Shown here one piece after another: positions 50,610 through 60,673 of a stretch of 64,000 nucleotides of DNA (the stretch's first letter is position 1; each line of letters starts with the position of its first letter). The DNA comes from Williamsia sp. (GTDB lineage Bacteria > Bacteroidota > Bacteroidia > Chitinophagales > Chitinophagaceae). Under the pieces are notes generated by a model that was not told the origin of the DNA, did no database searches, and worked only from the letters and a program-made list of their open reading frames with translations. The position numbers and the translations under genes are program-made. Where the stretch lies: assembly GCA_015069695.1 (NCBI GenBank), contig JADCRZ010000016.1, positions 1-64,000 on the forward strand. Reading direction: 5' to 3'.

Positions 50610-51725
50610 TTAGCGTTCGTCGAAACTGATTTTATAATCGTTCCGGGCGTCCTTCTTCCAGGCAAATTGCCTGGTGGTAGGAGAAGCAGCAAACAGGGGT
50701 GAAAATGTTTTGACCCGCACCGTTTTCCCATCCGGGAAAAACTCCAGGATGCGCAACCAGCCATCTCCTCCGTTTCCATCCCGCTGGCCCCCACCCATGG
50801 ATTGGGCATCAAAAAGGATCTGGTGTACGGATTTTCCCACTCCATTTTTATCGACCCTGTATCCTTCTCCTGAAATATGTCCGCACAGCACCATTTCAAT
50901 GTTTGAAGAAGGGGCCACCAGCTTTTCCCATATTTGCTTTCCATTGTTTGAATGGGGCAATTTGATGCGGGGCGATTTCTGGATCTCGTTGTTGACATTA
51001 TAAGGTTCCCAGTACAGCCAGGTTATTTCTTCGCTTGTACGTTCGTCCTTTGCATTCAGGAATTCATGCGTTGCCAGCACCACGCGGTGGTTCTTGTATT
51101 GTTCCAGCGCAGCAACTTTTTTGGCCCAGGTTAACACGGTGTCCCTTGGCCCATCTTCCACGGTCATAAACAGGTAATCCCTGCCGTTCAGTCCTTTTAT
51201 TTCGTAGGCTGAATTTTCCAGTGTGGGGCGGCCCTGTTCGTTGCGCGTGTTTTGTACAAGAAGCTTCTGGTTCAGCCAGTTTTTATCAGCCGGGAAAAAA
51301 TCATTGTAGTGCGAGGTCCGGTTCCCGGCCTTGTCAACGCTGTAATCATGGTTTCCGGTGGATGCGATGTAAGGAACTTTTCCGTCCAGTTTGCCAAAGG
51401 CCCTTGATACTGTCTGCCACTGGCTTTGCGTGGTTTGATCACCGTCATAATCTGTTGTGATCTTTTCATCGTTCTCCACCAGATCGCCCACGCCAATCAC
51501 CATTTTAATGCCGAGCGTGTCGATGTTGTCTGCGATCCAGGCCATCATCAGATCCAGGATAGGCTGGTTTCTTCCCCACTTTACATAGTTCTGCACATCC
51601 GGCACCATGACCAGGGTCCAGGAACCTTTTTGCTCCCGCACAGGCTTCTGATAGGGCTGTTGGGAAAAAGAAAGATTTGACAGCAAGACAACAAAGAGCA
51701 CGGAAATAAAAAATCGTTTGTTCAT
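50610..51725 (-). CDS. secreted calcineurin-like metallophosphoesterase
   Basis: Signal peptide (1-21, FVVLLSNLSFSQQ). The metal sites are VMVPDVQNY (D-x-Q in place of the usual D-x-H), VIGVGDLVEN, STGNHDY and the C-terminal VLCGHISGEGYRV. The D-x-Q first motif occurs in a periplasmic subgroup. It hydrolyses phosphomono- or diesters outside the cytoplasm. Beside a second extracytoplasmic phosphoesterase and polyol genes, a phosphodiester-linked polyol is a plausible substrate; this is inference. Confidence 0.87.
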   Translation of the reverse strand: MNKRFFISVLFVVLLSNLSFSQQPYQKPVREQKGSWTLVMVPDVQNYVKWGRNQPILDLMMAWIADNIDTLGIKMVIGVGDLVENDEKITTDYDGDQTTQSQWQTVSRAFGKLDGKVPYIASTGNHDYSVDKAGNRTSHYNDFFPADKNWLNQKLLVQNTRNEQGRPTLENSAYEIKGLNGRDYLFMTVEDGPRDTVLTWAKKVAALEQYKNHRVVLATHEFLNAKDERTSEEITWLYWEPYNVNNEIQKSPRIKLPHSNNGKQIWEKLVAPSSNIEMVLCGHISGEGYRVDKNGVGKSVHQILFDAQSMGGGQRDGNGGDGWLRILEFFPDGKTVRVKTFSPLFAASPTTRQFAWKKDARNDYKISFDER

Positions 51726-51733
51726 ATGAGCTT

Positions 51734-52651
51734 TTATTCGATCACAAAATCTGCCTGCATAAAAAAATGATCACTGGGATATTTTCCATTGACCGCGTCC
51801 TTGATGATGGAAGCCTGCACCGGTTTTATGGCTCCCCTGTACCAGATATAATCGATCCTGCCCTTGGACGGACCTTTCTCGTAGCTGGTTCCCTGAAACT
51901 CATGACCGGTAAAGCCTGCTTCGCCGCCGCCATGGATGGTTTCATAGCTTTCTTTCCAGCCGCCGGTGCGCACGGAATTAAAAACAGGACTGTCGAATCT
52001 TGAATTAAAATCGCCTGTAAACACCTGGGTATACTCAGGCTGGTACTGGGCGCTTTCCTCCACCACCATCTTTGCCTGCTGCAGTTTGGCTTCGTTGGAA
52101 ATATGATCCAGGTGCAGGTTCACGACCCTGAATTCCTTGCCGGTTTTTTTCTCCCGGATACGGACCCAGTTCGCATGCCGCGCCCGTGCGGTATCCCAGG
52201 ACTTACTCCCTGCCACCAGCGGCGTTTCAGACAGCCAGTATGTACCGCCAGTCAGCAGCTCGTACCGGTCCCTGGAAAACAAGATCGGGTTTTTGGCGAT
52301 CCCAAAATACCCTGTCGGATGCGGATCCATCTCAGGCCCGTCAAATCCGAACAGTTGATAAGAAGGGAAAGCCTTCCTCAAATCATCTGCCTGCACTTTC
52401 AGCACCTCCTGCAGGGAAACAATGTCGGGGTTTTTGCTTTTGATCACCTTCAGACAAATATCCTTTCTTACCGACCATCCTACCCCTGCTTTTTCATCCT
52501 CGTCCAGGGGCACACGGATATTGCAACAGAGAATGCGGTGATGGCCGCCTGCCTCCCGCTGCCCCGCTGCTTCCCTGCCAAAAGCAGGCAGCACGGGCAA
52601 CAGGAAAGCAGCACCAAGACCTTTCACAAAACTTCTTCTGCGAACAGACAT
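51734..52651 (-). CDS. endonuclease/exonuclease/phosphatase-family protein with Tat signal
   Basis: The N-terminus MSVRRRSFVKGLGAAFLLPV is a twin-arginine signal, so the protein is exported folded, probably with bound metal. EEP-fold motifs follow: LCCNIRVPLDEDE, IVSLQEVLKVQ with the metal Glu, RVVNLHLDHIS, FTGDFNSRFDS, and GRIDYIWYRG with SDHFFMQADF at the end. The family covers nucleases, sphingomyelinases and sugar- or inositol-phosphate esterases. It lies eight bases from the metallophosphoesterase gene. Confidence 0.87.
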   Translation of the reverse strand: MSVRRRSFVKGLGAAFLLPVLPAFGREAAGQREAGGHHRILCCNIRVPLDEDEKAGVGWSVRKDICLKVIKSKNPDIVSLQEVLKVQADDLRKAFPSYQLFGFDGPEMDPHPTGYFGIAKNPILFSRDRYELLTGGTYWLSETPLVAGSKSWDTARARHANWVRIREKKTGKEFRVVNLHLDHISNEAKLQQAKMVVEESAQYQPEYTQVFTGDFNSRFDSPVFNSVRTGGWKESYETIHGGGEAGFTGHEFQGTSYEKGPSKGRIDYIWYRGAIKPVQASIIKDAVNGKYPSDHFFMQADFVIE

Positions 52652-52669
52652 ATATCGGGTGATTTAAAA

Positions 52670-54076
52670 TCAGGATTGCGATACCAGTTCTTCTTTTGCC
52701 ACACGCAGGTAAGCGCCCTTTTCAAGCAATTCCTGCTGGAGTTTCTTTACGTCTATATCTGCCGGTTGTATCCCTTCGCGGATAGCCATCTTTGCTGCAC
52801 GGCCGGCGGCTTCGCCCATGGCCATGCAGGGTGCCATCACCCGGATCGCAGACATGGCTTCGTGCGTGGTAGAAATACAACGGCCTGCAACGATTAAATT
52901 TTTAACGCCCTGCGGGATCAGGGAACGGTAAGGAATATCATAACAATCGCCACACCATTCCAGCGTGCAGCCACCGCCCTGCGGATGATGGATATCCAGC
53001 GGATAGCTCGCGACTGCGATGGCATCCTCAAAATGACGGCAGCCCATAATGTCCTCACGCGTCATGGTATACTGGCCTTGTATGCGCCTGGTTTCCCGGA
53101 TGCCCAGGAAGGGAGCTGTTTTTAAGAAGTAGGCATGCTCAAAACCAGGTACGTATTCGATGAGGTATTTCTGGATGTCGTGTATTTGATTTCTTCCGTC
53201 AATCTCACCATGCGTAAGGCTACCGGGATCTGTTCCATTCACGCCGTTTACCCGTGTCATATTGACCCATACTTCTCCCTTGCGCAAGCCGGTGATCAGG
53301 ATCGTGCGTTCCGTGGTCAATCTGAGGCCATCTTCCTGCGCTCTTTTTATCAGGTTGCGCATACCTACCAGCACGAACTGGTTGTTCTGACCGAAATACT
53401 CGGCCGGGATAAAATCGGTGAGATAAGTTCTCGGCTCTTCGGCTATGCTTGTCCGTAATTTTTCCGTATCCACGCCGCCCAGGCAAAACATCAGGGTTGG
53501 AGGCTGCACACCGCCCTCCTCATTTCCGTATTCACATGGCACGCCGGCGCGGTAAGCAATATCGGCATCGCCGCTGCAGTCGATGATGGTTTTGGCCAGG
53601 ATGGCTTCGCGGCCTGCCTTGCTTTCTACAAGCACGCCTTTCAGCTCATCGTCTTCCATGACTACACCCGCGCAGAAAGTGTAGAACAGGACTTCCACCC
53701 CGCTTTCCACCAGCATCTGCAGGGCCACGGTTTTTACGGCTTCGGGCTCTACCAGGGTCAGGCTCATATGCAGCGGGCAGGGGCGGTGCTCACTCGATGC
53801 CTGCACGGCTTTCAAGCGGTCAATCAATTTTTGCGGAAGCCCTTTGATGATCTGGTTTCCTTTCTGACCCAGGAACCCCAGTATCGGCAATCCGATCGTC
53901 ATGTTACCGCCTACAAAGCTGCGGCTGTCAACCAGCATCACGTTCAATCCGTCTTCGGCAGCGGCCAGGGCAGCCATGATGCCGGAAGGTCCGCCACCGA
54001 TCACCAGCACATCTGTTTCTTTGCGGACAGGCGTTTGCCTGGCAGGCTCGTTGATTGTTCTTGTTGTCTTTTTCAT
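52670..54076 (-). CDS. FAD-dependent oxidoreductase (FAD_oxidored type)
   Basis: FAD-binding VLVIGGGPSGIMAALAAAED with GLNVMLVDSRSF at 23-54, TIIDCSGDADIAYRAG in the middle, and the C-terminal VKNLIVAGRCISTTHEAMSA with AIRVMAPCMAMGEAAG. No signal peptide, so cytoplasmic. This family appears often in Bacteroidota and Planctomycetota sugar loci, where it is thought to oxidise a hydroxyl of the sugar; no substrate is established here. Directly abuts the MFS gene upstream (no gap). Confidence 0.86.
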   Translation of the reverse strand: MKKTTRTINEPARQTPVRKETDVLVIGGGPSGIMAALAAAEDGLNVMLVDSRSFVGGNMTIGLPILGFLGQKGNQIIKGLPQKLIDRLKAVQASSEHRPCPLHMSLTLVEPEAVKTVALQMLVESGVEVLFYTFCAGVVMEDDELKGVLVESKAGREAILAKTIIDCSGDADIAYRAGVPCEYGNEEGGVQPPTLMFCLGGVDTEKLRTSIAEEPRTYLTDFIPAEYFGQNNQFVLVGMRNLIKRAQEDGLRLTTERTILITGLRKGEVWVNMTRVNGVNGTDPGSLTHGEIDGRNQIHDIQKYLIEYVPGFEHAYFLKTAPFLGIRETRRIQGQYTMTREDIMGCRHFEDAIAVASYPLDIHHPQGGGCTLEWCGDCYDIPYRSLIPQGVKNLIVAGRCISTTHEAMSAIRVMAPCMAMGEAAGRAAKMAIREGIQPADIDVKKLQQELLEKGAYLRVAKEELVSQS

Positions 54077-55357
54077 TTAGATTGTATTTGCATATTTACC
54101 TGAATGGATCGTTGGAGCAGGCGTGGCCTGCGGGGTTTCAACACGGGTCATTGTCCACAGAATAAGGACGGCCAGCGGATGTAAAAACGCCATCGCCATA
54201 AAAATTTTTTCGGCACCCAGGGTACCAATAAATTGTCCGACGAAATAGTTAAAGAGCACGGCTCCCAAAGCGCCAAAGCCGCCGGCTATACCCAGCACGC
54301 TGGCTACATTTTTTACGGGGAATGCTTCTGCCACCACAACACTGATCGTAAACAACCAGCTCAGGCAGGAGATAGCTACCAGACTAAACACCAGCAGGGT
54401 AGCGCCTGCACTGCCCAGGTAGGGCGTTAAGGCACAAAGCGGACTCAACACGGCCACGCCAGTCAGCATCAGTTTTCTTGCCCTCAAAGGGGTATATCCT
54501 TTTCTTACCAGCTTATCAGATAAGGCAGACATACCGATTGCGCCCAAATCAGCAAAAAGAAAGGGGATCCAGCCAAACATGCCTACCTGCGCGAGGCTCA
54601 GACCCGAGCGTTCCTGTAAATAGCCGGGCAACCAGAACAGGCAGAAATACCAGACCGGATCGCTTACAAAGCGGATCAGCAGGATGCCCCATAAGCTGCG
54701 CGTACCCCACAGCTGCTTCCACTTAAAAGCTTCGCCTGAAACAGGGATCGTTGCATCCACTGATTCCTGTAAAATATCGGATGGAGGATGCCGGTAGATC
54801 AACTTCCACAACACCGCGATCAGCAAGCCGATTGTGCCCATGGCGATAAAAGCAGCCTGCCAGTTGTATGTCAATGCCAGCCAGACAATCACAGGAGGCG
54901 CAATGATCGCTCCCACAGAACTGCCCGCTACGCAGAGGCTGTTGGCCGTAGCCCGCATCTTACCGGGAAACCAAACCGTGACCACTTTTAACTGGGCCGG
55001 AAAATTGGTGGGCTCCGCTGCTCCCAGCAAACCCCGGAAAAAACCAAACTGCCCAACCGACCGCGACAAGCCACCACCGATACAAGCCAGCGACCAGGCA
55101 ATGATCCCTATGAACATAACCACCCTGGCCCCGAATCTATCCACCATCCATCCGGTAATGGGATACATGATGGCATAACAAACCGTGAAGACGTTTAAGA
55201 TCATCGCATAACCGCCATCATCCAAACTAAACTGGCTCTTTAATACCGGCTTTAAGATAGACACAATTTGCCTGTCAACGTAGTTGAACACGATGGCGGC
55301 AAAAATGATGGCAACAATAAACCAGCGTCTTCTTTCGGGGCTAAGCAATCCGTTCAT
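54077..55357 (-). CDS. MFS transporter, anion:cation symporter family (ExuT-like)
   Basis: Twelve membrane segments; helix 1 with FNYVDRQIVSILKPVLKSQF and the loop GWMVDRFGARVVMF, then AAEPTNFPAQLKVVTVWFPG, a signature of the hexuronate/anion symporter group. It imports an organic anion such as a sugar acid. It follows SusCD by 52 bp, so the acid is probably the immediate product of the glycan captured. Confidence 0.88.
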   Translation of the reverse strand: MNGLLSPERRRWFIVAIIFAAIVFNYVDRQIVSILKPVLKSQFSLDDGGYAMILNVFTVCYAIMYPITGWMVDRFGARVVMFIGIIAWSLACIGGGLSRSVGQFGFFRGLLGAAEPTNFPAQLKVVTVWFPGKMRATANSLCVAGSSVGAIIAPPVIVWLALTYNWQAAFIAMGTIGLLIAVLWKLIYRHPPSDILQESVDATIPVSGEAFKWKQLWGTRSLWGILLIRFVSDPVWYFCLFWLPGYLQERSGLSLAQVGMFGWIPFLFADLGAIGMSALSDKLVRKGYTPLRARKLMLTGVAVLSPLCALTPYLGSAGATLLVFSLVAISCLSWLFTISVVVAEAFPVKNVASVLGIAGGFGALGAVLFNYFVGQFIGTLGAEKIFMAMAFLHPLAVLILWTMTRVETPQATPAPTIHSGKYANTI

Positions 55358-55409
55358 TCCGTGAATTAAATCAACTTATAAATGCAATGCAAGGCTTGTT
55401 GAATGGAGG

Positions 55410-57176
55410 CTAATAACCCGGGTTTTGAACCAGCTTGTTGTTGGCATCCATTTCCGATTTTGGCACCGGCCAGTACTCGTCCTTGTTATCGCGGTATACA
55501 ACTTCCTGCGTGGTAAAATACTTGAGCGCTTCTGTCCGGTTGTAGATCGGCGTATAGCTATCGTCAAAACCGGTGAGCACGGCTTTTGTCCAGGCTTTTG
55601 CATCGCGGTTAAGATAAAGAAAACCGTTCATAACCGACTTGGCAATTCCCCAGCGGCGCAGGTCGTTCCAGCGCACGCCATCGTTGGCCAGCTCTACCTT
55701 GCGTTCATACCGAAGGGCCCTGCGCATCTGCGCCTGCGATAAACCGGTTGGCAGGTTGGGCATCTGAGCGCGGGTACGAACCCGGTTGATGGCAGTGTAC
55801 ACACTGGCGTCAATATCGTTGGCCTCGATCTTTGCCTCTGCATAGATCAACAAAAGTTCTGCAAAACGGAAGATGCCCACATCCAGGTCAGATACACCGC
55901 TCACCGAAGTAGAATTAAAATCGGCAATATCAACCGGCTTGCGCCAGAGATAGCCGCTGAATGACCTGAACGCATTGGTTGCATCGGCATTGGCTACGTT
56001 GGAAGCTGTAGTGCTTTGTCCGCTGAGCACCGGCCAGTAATTTTTCACCGTAGCAAAACTGGTGTTGGGCTCAAACTGGTAGCCCAGGTAACGCGCGTGC
56101 GGACGCACACAATACATATCCAATCTCGGGTCCCGGTTTTCAAATGGCTTTGTAGCATCGTACAGGGGTGATTCCGTGATCGGCAGGCCGTCCTTTGCCT
56201 GGAAGGTATTGATGAGGTCCTGTGTGGGGCCCCAGTAACAAACGCCTTTGCCTAAACGCGAACCGGAATAGTATTGCTGGTTATGGGTGTTTCCGGGAAC
56301 GGTCAGGTTGTATTCCGCGATCCAGATCCATTCTTTGCTGCTTTTAAAACCGGCATGCCCGAAAATGTTTGCAATGTCCGGCTCACCAACGGTATGGTCC
56401 TTACCCACAAAACTGACGGAGCTGTTAAAGGGTGTCAGGTCATACACGCCGTTTGCAAGCGTAAGGGCCTTGTTGGCTGCTTCTGCTGCTGCCTGGTATT
56501 GTTTTGTATTCAGTGCAACCCTTGCTTTCAACATATAAGCAGCTACCCGCGACGCTCTGGCATTTCCAAATTGTGCCTGCGATACAGGAAGGTTGTCGGC
56601 AATGGCTGTTAATTCATCCAGGATAAATTTCTCCACTTCAGCCCTGGGTGTTCTGGGAACATTGGCATTGCTCAGGTCCACCGCAGCTTTCAGCAAGGGA
56701 ACATCACCATATAGTTCCGCCAGCTGCGAATAACAGTAAGCACGGATAAACCTGAGTTCTGCGTCCAGTTGTTTGTAGGCCGCATCAGCCATGGAACCCT
56801 TTAACTTTTCCAGGTTGTCCAGCACCGTATGACAGCGGGCAATGGTGCGGTAATGGATCTGCCAGGGTTTGTTGGTGAGTGCATTGTCCGTTGTAATGGC
56901 ACTTGTGATAGGCGAAGTATAATTGGTACCGGGACGGGCATAGCCGATGTCGGTGATGTTATCCATCACGTGCCACATGGGTGTGCTGGCAGCATCTAGC
57001 TGGGTATTGGATTGATAAGCACCGAACAAACCCATTTCAGCTTCTTTTGCATTGGCTGGGAATGAACCGGTTGAAGGACCGTTCAGCGATGAGCGGTCGA
57101 TTTTACAGGAGAAGAGGGCCACAAGGGAAGCCAGGCCAACAAGGGAAATTTTATGGATATAGTTGAACGTTTTCAT
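55410..57176 (-). CDS. SusD/RagB-family lipoprotein
   Basis: Lipobox ASLVALFSCKIDRSSL (Cys about 24). Family blocks: [80 protein letters not shown] and the end EMDANNKLVQNPGY. The 588 residues are of ordinary length. Partner of the SusC four bases upstream. Confidence 0.95.
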   Translation of the reverse strand: MKTFNYIHKISLVGLASLVALFSCKIDRSSLNGPSTGSFPANAKEAEMGLFGAYQSNTQLDAASTPMWHVMDNITDIGYARPGTNYTSPITSAITTDNALTNKPWQIHYRTIARCHTVLDNLEKLKGSMADAAYKQLDAELRFIRAYCYSQLAELYGDVPLLKAAVDLSNANVPRTPRAEVEKFILDELTAIADNLPVSQAQFGNARASRVAAYMLKARVALNTKQYQAAAEAANKALTLANGVYDLTPFNSSVSFVGKDHTVGEPDIANIFGHAGFKSSKEWIWIAEYNLTVPGNTHNQQYYSGSRLGKGVCYWGPTQDLINTFQAKDGLPITESPLYDATKPFENRDPRLDMYCVRPHARYLGYQFEPNTSFATVKNYWPVLSGQSTTASNVANADATNAFRSFSGYLWRKPVDIADFNSTSVSGVSDLDVGIFRFAELLLIYAEAKIEANDIDASVYTAINRVRTRAQMPNLPTGLSQAQMRRALRYERKVELANDGVRWNDLRRWGIAKSVMNGFLYLNRDAKAWTKAVLTGFDDSYTPIYNRTEALKYFTTQEVVYRDNKDEYWPVPKSEMDANNKLVQNPGY

Positions 57177-57180
57177 TTTC

Positions 57181-60100
57181 TTAGAATTTTATGTCAACAC
57201 CAAATGTGAACACTTTAACCTGGGGATAATAGTTACCCCCACCCAGCGATACACCATCGGATACGGATGCATCGTAATTGATCTCGGGATCGTAACCCTG
57301 GTAGAATTTGGTGCGCGTAAATAAGTTCTGGCCGTTTACATAGATAAATGCGTTTTGCAGTCCGACCTGTCTGAGAAACCCTTTGGGCAGATCATAGCCC
57401 AGCTGAACATTCTTTAACCGGAGATAGGCCGCGTTTCTCATCCACAGCGTAGAGTTTTGCGTGTTGTTGGTAGAAGTGATGGAGACGCGTGGCAAGGAAG
57501 CGCCCTTGTTGTCTTCTCTCCAATAGTCCAGCTGCCAGGGCTTGATAGAGCTTGAGTTCACAGCCGGGATTACATAATGAGAGTTCAAATATCCGTCTAC
57601 TTTTCCTACGCCCTGTATCAGCGTGGTCAAACGCAAACCTTTCCAGCCCAGGTCCAGGGTTCCGCCATACGTGTACCGCGGAATCGTGCTTCCGATGATG
57701 ACCTTGTCGGCATCGGTGATCTTGCCGTCGGGCTTAACTTTTCCATCTGTGCCAACCGCGCCTGCAATGTCTACATATCTTACATCACCTGGCTTTAACG
57801 TACCGATCTGTACAGGGCCTGCAGCGATCTCTGCAGCCGACTGGTATAAGCCGTTGGCCATATACCCGTAAATAGAATTGATCGGGTATCCTTGTTGCTG
57901 ACGAAGCAGATCACCGGATGATTGCCCCTTCATGTCAAGGATCTTGTTGCGTACATCCGATAAGTTCAGGCCTACGCCCAGGTTGAAATTGCCCCATTTG
58001 TTGTCATACCGGGCAGAAACTTCCCAGCCTTTGTTGCTGACCACGGCTGCATTCTGGTAAGGAGAAGCAAGACCGGTCAGCTGGGAAGTATTCAGCTTGA
58101 GCAGAATGCCATCCGTTCTTTTGTCATACAGGTCTACTGTCAGCGACAATTTGTTGAACAGGTTCGCATCAATGCCCACCCCTTTCATAACGGTTTCCTC
58201 CCAGCGAAGGTCGGGGTTGGAGAGGGTGGTTTGCGTGATCATCTGGTACACGTTGCCACCAAAGGAAGCACTGCCCAGCGACAAGGACTCAGCAAAGGGA
58301 TAGTATGAGGTACCGATGTTCTGGTTACCCAGCTTGCCCCATGATCCCCTCACCTTCAGCATCTTGACCACGGGCCTGAGATTGTCCATAAAGGATTCAG
58401 CCGAAATGAGCCAGCCTGCGGAGAAGGAAGGAAATGCGGCCCATTGGTTGTTGCCGATAAAGCGGGACGTACCGTCATAGCGCATGTTGGCTTCAAAAAG
58501 GTACTTGCCTTTGTAATCATAATTAAACCGCCCGAAACCCGATACCAGCACCCACTGGTATTCGGCGCCGTTGTTGTCCTTGGTCGCATTGTCGGCACCG
58601 GCCGTCAACTGTTCGTAGGTGTTGTAAACAAAATCCCTTCTGTAGGCAGAGAGCATTTTTTCATCATAGGTTTCCCTGGAAGTACCGCCCATCAAACTGA
58701 AATTATGCCCGTTGAATCCTTTTTGCGCCGTTGCCTGAAACTGGTACGTGCCATAGAAATACCTGTAGGAAGATTCTGAAAGATCGGTGAATGTATTGCC
58801 TGCCCCTGCCTGCGAGCCGTCTTCATAATAGGTCATCACACTCTTGGTGAAAGCATGCGAGTTGCGTGTCAGGTAACGGGGAGCTACCATGCCGGTGAGC
58901 GACAACCAGTTTGTCGGCTTGTAGTTCAGGCTCAGGTTGCCGTAAAATTCCAGGTTGTTGGTCTTGCGGTTTCCGCCATCTGCGATATAGCCAACCGGGT
59001 TGATCTTTACCCATCCGTCAGACCACAGGTTGTTGTAGCGGATCGGGATATTGGTGGGCATTCTTCCCAAATAATTCCAGATCGTTCCCTCATCGGCGAT
59101 CTGCTGGCGGTTCTTGTTGGTAACAGCCACATCGAACCGGATGTTGAACTTGGGGCTGGGTGTTATATCCAGGTTGTTGCGGAATACATAGCGCTTGAAA
59201 TTGGTGTTCTTGATAATGCCTTCCTGTTCCACATAGCTCAGGGAAGGCGTTGCACGCACCACCCCGCTGTTGGCCATCACAGATATAAAATGGCTGTTTG
59301 TTAAACCGCTCCCCTGCAGGATGGCATCCTGCCAGTCATAATTACCGGGGTCTGCTGCGTATTTCTTTTTAAAATCTTCGATGTTCTGGTCGCTGTAAAT
59401 TTTGATCCCGTTGTCGTTCATGCTGGCGTCGTTGAACACGCGCATGTAGGTCAGTCCGTCCGTTACTTTGGGAATGGCGGTGGGCGTTTGTTTTCCCACG
59501 TATCCCCTGTAGTTCACCGACATTTTATCCTTGGCCCTTTTGGTGGTGATCAGGATCACACCGTTGGCAGCCCTGGAGCCATAGATAGCGGAAGAGGCAG
59601 CATCTTTTAAGATAGAGACAGATTCAATCAGGTTCACATCGATGTCGTCAATAGAACCAGCCACCCCGTCGATGATCACCAGCGGGTTGCTGCTTGATCC
59701 CCCAAACGAGTTGATGCCGCGGATGCGGATCTGCGCAGCATCTCCACCAGGGGCGCCTGTTTGTGATGTAACGGTCACGCCGGGCGCCAGCCCCTGCAGT
59801 GCATTGGAGGTAGACACGTTTGGCCGCCTTTCGATCTGATCACTGCCGACAACAGAAACAGAGCCGGTCAGGTTGCCTTTTTTCTGTGTGCCGTAGCCTA
59901 CCACCACGACGGTGTTCAGCCCGGCTACATCTTTTTCCAGCACAACGTTGAGCGTTGAACTGCCACCCAGGTCAACTTCCTTGGGCACATAGCCCACACT
60001 GGTAAAAACCAGGGTCTTGGTAGAATTGGGCACATTGAGGGAGTAAGCACCTCTGTCGCCGCTGACTGTTCCGGCGCCGGATATTTTCAGGCCTACCGTT

Positions 60101-60270
60101 ACACCCTGGATGGGCTGGCCCGCTTCATCGGTGACCCTTCCGGCAATTGTTTTTTGCTGTGCAGCCGCAGAGAGGGCGGAAAAAAAGAAGAAGAGACAGA
60201 GCAGCCAATGGGCAGCCGAATTTCCCGGGCTGCTTTGCTGCCCAACAACAAGACAGTAAACTTTTTTCAT
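57181..60270 (-). CDS. SusC/RagA-family TonB-dependent transporter
   Basis: The 1029 residues begin with a signal whose hydrophobic core is LLCLFFFFSALSAAAQQ (to about 39). The regulatory-like domain GRVTDEAGQPIQGVTVGLKI, linker NTVVVVGYGTQKKGNLTGSV, plug (RIRGINSFGGSSSNPLVIID; ILKDAASSAIYGSRAANGVI) and barrel follow, ending GVDIKF. First gene of the polyol/acid-sugar operon; divergent from the DeoR gene with a 403-bp region between. Confidence 0.96.
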   Translation of the reverse strand: MKKVYCLVVGQQSSPGNSAAHWLLCLFFFFSALSAAAQQKTIAGRVTDEAGQPIQGVTVGLKISGAGTVSGDRGAYSLNVPNSTKTLVFTSVGYVPKEVDLGGSSTLNVVLEKDVAGLNTVVVVGYGTQKKGNLTGSVSVVGSDQIERRPNVSTSNALQGLAPGVTVTSQTGAPGGDAAQIRIRGINSFGGSSSNPLVIIDGVAGSIDDIDVNLIESVSILKDAASSAIYGSRAANGVILITTKRAKDKMSVNYRGYVGKQTPTAIPKVTDGLTYMRVFNDASMNDNGIKIYSDQNIEDFKKKYAADPGNYDWQDAILQGSGLTNSHFISVMANSGVVRATPSLSYVEQEGIIKNTNFKRYVFRNNLDITPSPKFNIRFDVAVTNKNRQQIADEGTIWNYLGRMPTNIPIRYNNLWSDGWVKINPVGYIADGGNRKTNNLEFYGNLSLNYKPTNWLSLTGMVAPRYLTRNSHAFTKSVMTYYEDGSQAGAGNTFTDLSESSYRYFYGTYQFQATAQKGFNGHNFSLMGGTSRETYDEKMLSAYRRDFVYNTYEQLTAGADNATKDNNGAEYQWVLVSGFGRFNYDYKGKYLFEANMRYDGTSRFIGNNQWAAFPSFSAGWLISAESFMDNLRPVVKMLKVRGSWGKLGNQNIGTSYYPFAESLSLGSASFGGNVYQMITQTTLSNPDLRWEETVMKGVGIDANLFNKLSLTVDLYDKRTDGILLKLNTSQLTGLASPYQNAAVVSNKGWEVSARYDNKWGNFNLGVGLNLSDVRNKILDMKGQSSGDLLRQQQGYPINSIYGYMANGLYQSAAEIAAGPVQIGTLKPGDVRYVDIAGAVGTDGKVKPDGKITDADKVIIGSTIPRYTYGGTLDLGWKGLRLTTLIQGVGKVDGYLNSHYVIPAVNSSSIKPWQLDYWREDNKGASLPRVSITSTNNTQNSTLWMRNAAYLRLKNVQLGYDLPKGFLRQVGLQNAFIYVNGQNLFTRTKFYQGYDPEINYDASVSDGVSLGGGNYYPQVKVFTFGVDIKF

Positions 60271-60673
60271 AACAGCTTAGTTTTTTAAGAGACTTTCTAA
60301 CTTTCAGTTCCCATCAATTCCTTTTTTATTTTATTTCAGATTACTTAAAAACAGGAATCAATTGTTTGCAAATAACCATGCGGTATGTAAACAAATTGTT
60401 ACTAGTCTGTAAACAAATCATTAGGTAATGGGATACCAAAAGAGCAACCGTGATCATACTGATGCAGAAAGCCATATCAAAATAGCCACTTAAATCAGTA
60501 AATGAAACCAAATGTAAGTAAATTAAACCCAGATAAACAAAAATAAAACAAAAGGAAAGTTTTTATAAGTTTGAAGCAAAGAATCATCTGGGCTACTCCA
60601 ACAACCTGAATATTCCTGTACTTATTGAAAACAAAAGAAATAATAACAAATTTGTAAACCAAAATGCAATGGC
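60271..60673. promoter_or_regulatory. divergent regulatory region between SusC and DeoR genes
   Basis: A 403-bp AT-rich region. It holds two direct copies of TGTAAACAAAT at 60386-60396 and 60408-60418, 22 bp apart start to start (two helical turns), and a weaker TGTAAACCAAA at 60653-60663 just before the DeoR start. They are candidate DeoR binding sites controlling both directions. No gene is visible. Confidence 0.55.
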
